Made by a program: the position numbers and the translations under genes
Assembly: GCA_017513005.1 (NCBI GenBank)
Contig: JAFWDM010000126.1
Location: forward strand, 1 to 44,494
DNA from: Lachnospiraceae bacterium
Lineage (GTDB): Bacteria > Bacillota > Clostridia > Lachnospirales > Lachnospiraceae
DNA: 44,494 nucleotides
Direction of reading: 5' to 3'
Shown: positions 41,614 to 44,494 of the stretch, piece after piece
Layout of the letters: every line of letters begins with the position of its first letter
How positions within the stretch are numbered: the first letter of the stretch is position 1
Notes under the pieces: model-generated
What the model was told of the DNA's origin: nothing
Database searches by the model: none
The model's input: the letters and a program-made list of their open reading frames with translations, nothing else

Positions 41614-41764
41614 ACCGGAATCTCCTTCGTTTTTTCCTTCATCTTTGTACCTCCATCCTGGTGACTGGAGTTCTGGCTGTTGACCTGCCGGAGGCCGGAA
41701 GTCATGGACAGGAAAAAGATAAAAATCCGATTCTTCTTCCATTCATTCCAGTACTTCTTAATAG

Positions 41765-42361
41765 TTATACGCATAAAAGCAGGACAATCCACGGTGAAAG
41801 CGGGCTTTGTATGCGTTCAACCTTTGTACCAGCTGCTGTAGAGAAATCTTCATCGAAGGTCACCGCGAATATCTTGTTGTAAAACAGAATAAAGATAAGG
41901 ACCACCAGGACCGACAGCACAGCACACAGCCATACTTCCCACAGGCTCAGCGTCAGGATGGAGGTGGAGCCAAACAGCGTGCTGCATACATCTCCGGACA
42001 GGTTTGAGGAGGTCGAAAAGATATTCATGATGAGATAACCGAAAGCCAGGGCTCCGACGGAAACCATGGCAATGGCGGCGTCTCCTTTGATCTTTGCATT
42101 CTGCCCGGTTCTGAGTAAATGCACGGCGCTGATCACCGTGACCGGCAGGACCAGCAGCATATTATTGGCAAGATTCAAAACAGCGGCAATCGCCATGGCC
42201 CCGAAAGCCACGTGAGAAAGTCCGTCTCCGATGAAAGAATACCGCTTCAGGACGAGCGTAACGCCGAGCAGGGAGGAGCAGAGCGCGATCAGGACGCCGA
42301 CGATCAAAGCATATCGGACGAAGGGATACTGCAGATACAGGGTGAGTTTCTCAAACATCAT
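41765..42361 (-). CDS. znuB: Zinc/manganese ABC transporter permease (ZnuB-like), C-terminally truncated
   Basis: 198 residues; the ATG 42361 overlaps the TGA of the ATPase remnant (ATGA). It is an ABC-3-type permease: early helices LIVGVLIALCSSLLGVTLVLKR and LSHVAFGAMAIAAVL, then KIKGDAAIAMVSVGALAFGYL and LFYNKIFAVTFDEDFSTAAGTKVERI. Family members are about 260-280 residues; here the recognisable sequence stops at KVERI (about residue 185), followed by 13 unrelated residues and a stop. The last two or three membrane helices are missing, and no continuation is seen in the other frames over the next ~60 bases. It is probably non-functional, or relies on a second permease elsewhere. Confidence 0.8.
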   Translation of the reverse strand: MMFEKLTLYLQYPFVRYALIVGVLIALCSSLLGVTLVLKRYSFIGDGLSHVAFGAMAIAAVLNLANNMLLVLPVTVISAVHLLRTGQNAKIKGDAAIAMVSVGALAFGYLIMNIFSTSSNLSGDVCSTLFGSTSILTLSLWEVWLCAVLSVLVVLIFILFYNKIFAVTFDEDFSTAAGTKVERIQSPLSPWIVLLLCV

Positions 42362-42871
42362 GCCTCTCCTCCTTTCTGCTGCATCAGAAAATACTTCCCG
42401 ACGTCACTTTGCAGGTATTCATCCCTCGTGCCATAAAAGGTTCTGGTCCCGATATGGAGGATATGACTGGCATATCGGACAGCAGCGGCTCGCCAGTTCT
42501 GTGATTCCCATGCGCTGCATGTTTTCTTCCGCAAGACGTTTTTCCTCTGCGTTATAAAACGGTCTGAGACCGCAGCGTCCCTGGCATCCGGAGAGAACGA
42601 TCTCTCTCACGGATGCCGGGAAATCCCTTTGAATGCTGGTCTGCTGCGGCAGATAACCGATCTCATTCTTTTTGAGCCCGTCCCCGATCAGAATCTTTCC
42701 GCCGAGCGGATCCTGAAGATGGAGCAGCGTTTTCATAAGTGTGGTCTTACCTGAGCCGTTTTCCCCCACGATACACAGATAATCTCCTGCATTCACAGTG
42801 AAACGCAGCCCCTCTGCGATTGCATGGGCATCGTATCCCAGCGACAGATCCCGAACGGTGATATAAGCCAT
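42358..42871 (-). pseudogene. znuC: Zinc/manganese ABC transporter ATPase (ZnuC-like), internal deletion and frameshift
   Basis: Translation starts at ATG 42871 and keeps the Walker A (VGENGSGKTTLMKTLL, residues 36-51) and Q-loop (IGYLPQQTS) through about residue 130 (MGITELASRC), then goes out of frame and stops at 42419. A different frame from 42477 to the stop at 42358 reads RYASHILHIGTRTFYGTRDE and on to LMQQKGGEA, the expected C-terminal tail of this family. About 70 codons between the two parts are missing, which would hold the ABC signature (LSGGQ), Walker B, D-loop and H-switch. The gene cannot make a working ATPase. Its end overlaps the permease start by ATGA, as in an intact operon, and znuA lies 10 nt upstream. 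Confidence 0.85.
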
Positions 42872-42881
42872 AGTCCGCCTC

Positions 42882-43973
42882 CTACTTCAGCGCATCCTTC
42901 AAAACGGACAGATTATTCTCCATGACAGAAAGATATGTTGTACCGTTTTCGACGTCCTCTGCCGTTGTCGCCTGCATGGAATCCATTGTCAGAATTTTCC
43001 GGCCTTTCGCCTGCGTGTTCTGGACGATCGTCTCAGCGATTCTGTGATCCGTCCCTTCAATGGTCATGACGGCGGGAAGTGAAAGCGCATCCACCTTCTG
43101 TGCAAGGAAAGTGATGGTTTCAAAGCCGGCCTCGGTCTCCGCCGAGCAGCCCGCGAATGCCGCATAGTAAGACAGACCGTAGTCGTCTGTCAGGTAGCGG
43201 AATGGAAAGCGGTCTCCGAAAAGAAGCGTCGTTATAGAAGCGTTCGATACAGCTGCCTGATACTCCTGATCAAGGGCAATCAGCTGTTCAATATAGAAAG
43301 CAGTGTTCTTTTTGTAGAGATCCGCATTGTCCGGATCCAGCCTCTGAACCCCTTCGGAAATATTCTCTACAAGAACAGCGGCATTTTTCAATGAGAGCCA
43401 TACATGCTCATCGTACTCGATCTCGTCCTCCTCGTGTTCGTGATCTTCGTTCTGTCCGCCTTCCTCTTCCCCGTCTTCCTGCTCATGCTCTTCCTCCCCG
43501 TCTTCGTGCGCATGATCATCCTCTTCCTCCCCGTCTTCGTGTGCATGATCGTGCTCTTCTTCCTGCATTCCCTCGATCACTTCCTCCTCTTTGACGGCAT
43601 CACCCAGGACATCCAGCAGGTTGATGACGATCATATCCCTGTTTGTCGCTTCCTGCAGCGCGTCGTCTACCCACTCATCGGATTCTCCGCCGACATAGAT
43701 AAACATATTGCAGGTCGAGATTTTCAGGATATCTTTGGCAGAAGGCTGATAGTTGTGAAGATCAACACCGGTGTCGAGAAGCATAGTCACATCTGCTTTT
43801 GCGGGGTTGTCGCCGAGGATATTCCTGACCCAGTCATATTCCGGGAAAATAGTGGTCACGATCTGCATTCTGTCATCGTTTGAATCGGACGTGCTGCCGT
43901 CGGAACTGCAGGCAGACAGGCAGACTGCCGCGAGCAGAACGGCTATTAACGTAAAGGATCGTATTTTTTTCAT
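42882..43973 (-). CDS. znuA: Zinc ABC transporter substrate-binding lipoprotein (ZnuA/AdcA-like)
   Basis: 363 residues from ATG 43973, with GGAGGT at 5-nt spacing. A lipoprotein signal (KKIRSFTLIAVLLAAVCLSAC; lipobox Cys22) precedes a cluster A-I metal-binding protein. Likely ligands are His73 (DLHNYQP), His190 (DEHVWLSLKNA) and an acidic residue in the C-terminal lobe; the usual third-His segment reads LLFGDRFPFRYL here, with Asp. Residues ~136-186 are a Glu/Asp/His-rich loop with an 11-residue repeat (DHAHEDGEEE), the zinc-chaperone loop of ZnuA/AdcA. It is intact although the ATPase downstream is broken. It probably still binds zinc outside the cell; it could serve another transporter. Confidence 0.92.
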   Translation of the reverse strand: MKKIRSFTLIAVLLAAVCLSACSSDGSTSDSNDDRMQIVTTIFPEYDWVRNILGDNPAKADVTMLLDTGVDLHNYQPSAKDILKISTCNMFIYVGGESDEWVDDALQEATNRDMIVINLLDVLGDAVKEEEVIEGMQEEEHDHAHEDGEEEDDHAHEDGEEEHEQEDGEEEGGQNEDHEHEEDEIEYDEHVWLSLKNAAVLVENISEGVQRLDPDNADLYKKNTAFYIEQLIALDQEYQAAVSNASITTLLFGDRFPFRYLTDDYGLSYYAAFAGCSAETEAGFETITFLAQKVDALSLPAVMTIEGTDHRIAETIVQNTQAKGRKILTMDSMQATTAEDVENGTTYLSVMENNLSVLKDALK

Positions 43974-44134
43974 CGTAAACCTCCGTGTATTCTTATTTTT
44001 GGGCGCAAAAATACAAGAGACCGCAATCACATTCTTTGTTTTTCGACCGCGATCCATATGTTCTTTTTCAGAGCGCAAAAATACAGGGCAGCCTGCACCC
44101 GAATGGGCATAGCTCCCCCCTGCCGGAGGTTTCT

Positions 44135-44296
44135 TTAATTATTCAGTCGGACTTTTCTTGAAACGAGTGTTTCCTGTGGATATGCAAAGGCAATCAGAAG
44201 TGTGGAAACCGACACGAAAACGACAGGAATAAAGGCAGCAGCCATAAGAGCCGCACCGCCACAGATCTGGTTAAGTGTATTCTTGCATTGCTGCAT
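44135..44296 (-). CDS. Possible small Cys-rich membrane protein or remnant
   Basis: A 53-residue frame from ATG 44296 with one hydrophobic span (ALMAAAFIPVVFVSVSTLLI), ending LVSRKVRLNN. The frame is also open for nine codons upstream, reading REDCPVCAC directly after a stop, so the Cys cluster CPVCACMQQC spans the putative start; that suggests the 5' part of a larger gene has been lost. The ribosome site is weak. It lies in the leader of znuA under the Fur-box promoter. I do not recognise the family with confidence; a metal-linked membrane protein remnant is plausible. Confidence 0.3.
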   Translation of the reverse strand: MQQCKNTLNQICGGAALMAAAFIPVVFVSVSTLLIAFAYPQETLVSRKVRLNN

Positions 44297-44371
44297 GCAG
44301 GCGCAGACCGGACAGTCTTCTCTTTAAAAAATTTCTATTTACATTCCCGGAATCGAATCAGATGAACCGCT

Positions 44372-44409
44372 GTTCACGCCCTCCCGAGGGCGTGAACAAC
44401 AGTTTTTTT
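44372..44409 (+). terminator. Strong hairpin with T-run near the right edge
   Basis: GTTCACGCCCTC (44372-44383) pairs with GAGGGCGTGAAC (44386-44397), followed on the plus strand by AACAG and seven T (44403-44409). As a terminator it would work on the plus strand, but no plus-strand gene ends here; on the minus strand it would form about 26 nt into the znuA-locus transcript. Confidence 0.5.
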
Positions 44410-44414
44410 GAATC

Positions 44415-44429
44415 TGAAAATGATTCTCA
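44415..44429. promoter_or_regulatory. Fur-family box (Fur/Zur-like 7-1-7 motif)
   Basis: TGAAAATGATTCTCA at 44415-44429 matches the 7-1-7 Fur consensus TGATAATNATTATCA at all but two positions. It lies directly downstream of the -10 of the minus-strand promoter, where a bound repressor would block transcription. Next to a zinc uptake locus, Zur is the likely ligand-specific member, but the motif is closer to the general Fur form. Confidence 0.6.
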
Positions 44430-44458
44430 ATTATATCTGTCGCGGCAATATCTGTCAA
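44430..44458 (-). promoter_or_regulatory. Consensus sigma-A promoter at the right edge
   Basis: The minus strand has TTGACA (44453-44458), a 17-bp spacer and TATAAT (44430-44435): a perfect match to the housekeeping consensus. It reads leftward towards the znuA locus and abuts the Fur-family box. Confidence 0.75.
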
Positions 44459-44494
44459 CAAAACCGGGAACAATTCTCGAAACCCTACTCAAGA

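Larger units (their letters stand above)
43974..44494. other. Leader and upstream region of the zinc locus
   Basis: 521 bp containing, from right to left, a consensus minus-strand promoter with a Fur-family box, a 12-bp hairpin, a small Cys-rich membrane frame (44135-44296), and a 13-bp direct repeat GCGCAAAAATACA at 44003-44015 and 44073-44085. If transcription starts at the right-hand promoter, znuA has a leader of about 450 nt. Confidence 0.5.

Noticed and set aside
44027-44110. 27-codon frame after GGGGGGAG in the znuA leader
   Set aside because: The purine-rich tract is only 2 nt from the ATG and the peptide has no meaningful feature.

Overview
The window looks like chromosomal DNA of a fairly GC-rich low-GC-phylum (Bacillota) anaerobe, most likely a Lachnospiraceae-type Clostridia member. 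Support is inference from gene content: Clostridia-style AGGAGG ribosome binding sites, TTGACA/TATAAT promoters, a SpoIIAA/AB-like switch pair, a sodium-pumping biotin decarboxylase operon, era-recO, rpsU, secreted Ig-like and cell-wall-binding proteins, and a Clostridia-type zinc-binding lipoprotein. No rRNA, tRNA, CRISPR array or complete insertion sequence was seen. Almost every gene is on the minus strand; the exceptions are a left-edge NlpC/P60 hydrolase, a DUF937 gene and an ECF sigma factor.

Layout. 1-5.2 kb: secreted NlpC/P60 hydrolase (N terminus outside the window), DUF937 protein, then a converging secreted lysozyme-like protein with cell-wall-binding repeats. 5.2-10.4 kb: a likely transcription unit of a very large secreted transglutaminase-like/Ig-like protein, an HD phosphohydrolase and MazG. 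10.5-12 kb: lysA with its own promoter and terminator. 12-18.4 kb: a same-direction run of OmpR-type regulator, sensor kinase, hisH, hisF, pepD and ung; the kinase stop overlaps the hisH start. 18.5-21.5 kb: glycogen-debranching enzyme and an anti-sigma kinase/STAS antagonist pair. 21.6-27.3 kb: five-gene biotin-dependent decarboxylase operon with carboxyltransferase (12S/MmdA-like), OadG, biotin carrier, OadB sodium pump and 5S/OadA-like subunit. 27.4-36.9 kb: housekeeping block of scpB, rpsU, alaS, glyQS, a secreted 5'-nucleotidase, recO and era. 37-40.3 kb: large M16C metallopeptidase. 40.5-41.6 kb: ECF sigma factor converging on an unrecognised 76-residue acidic protein. 41.7-44.5 kb: a zinc/manganese ABC transporter locus that is visibly decaying, with a Fur-family box on a consensus promoter at the right edge.

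Most notable: (1) the zinc transporter ATPase has lost its ABC signature, Walker B and H-loop by a frame-disrupting internal deletion whose downstream remnant is still readable, and the partner permease is truncated; (2) a small family of dispersed stem-loop repeats (12.7, 14.4 and 23.1 kb) shows compensatory base changes; (3) in-frame acidic minisatellites occur in several unrelated genes, including a surface loop of MazG; (4) operator-like short tandem repeats lie upstream of era and of the 5'-nucleotidase; (5) the decarboxylase operon carries both transcarboxylase-type catalytic subunits together with the sodium pump; (6) the sigma-factor neighbour is a 76-residue protein with a leader-peptide-like motif.
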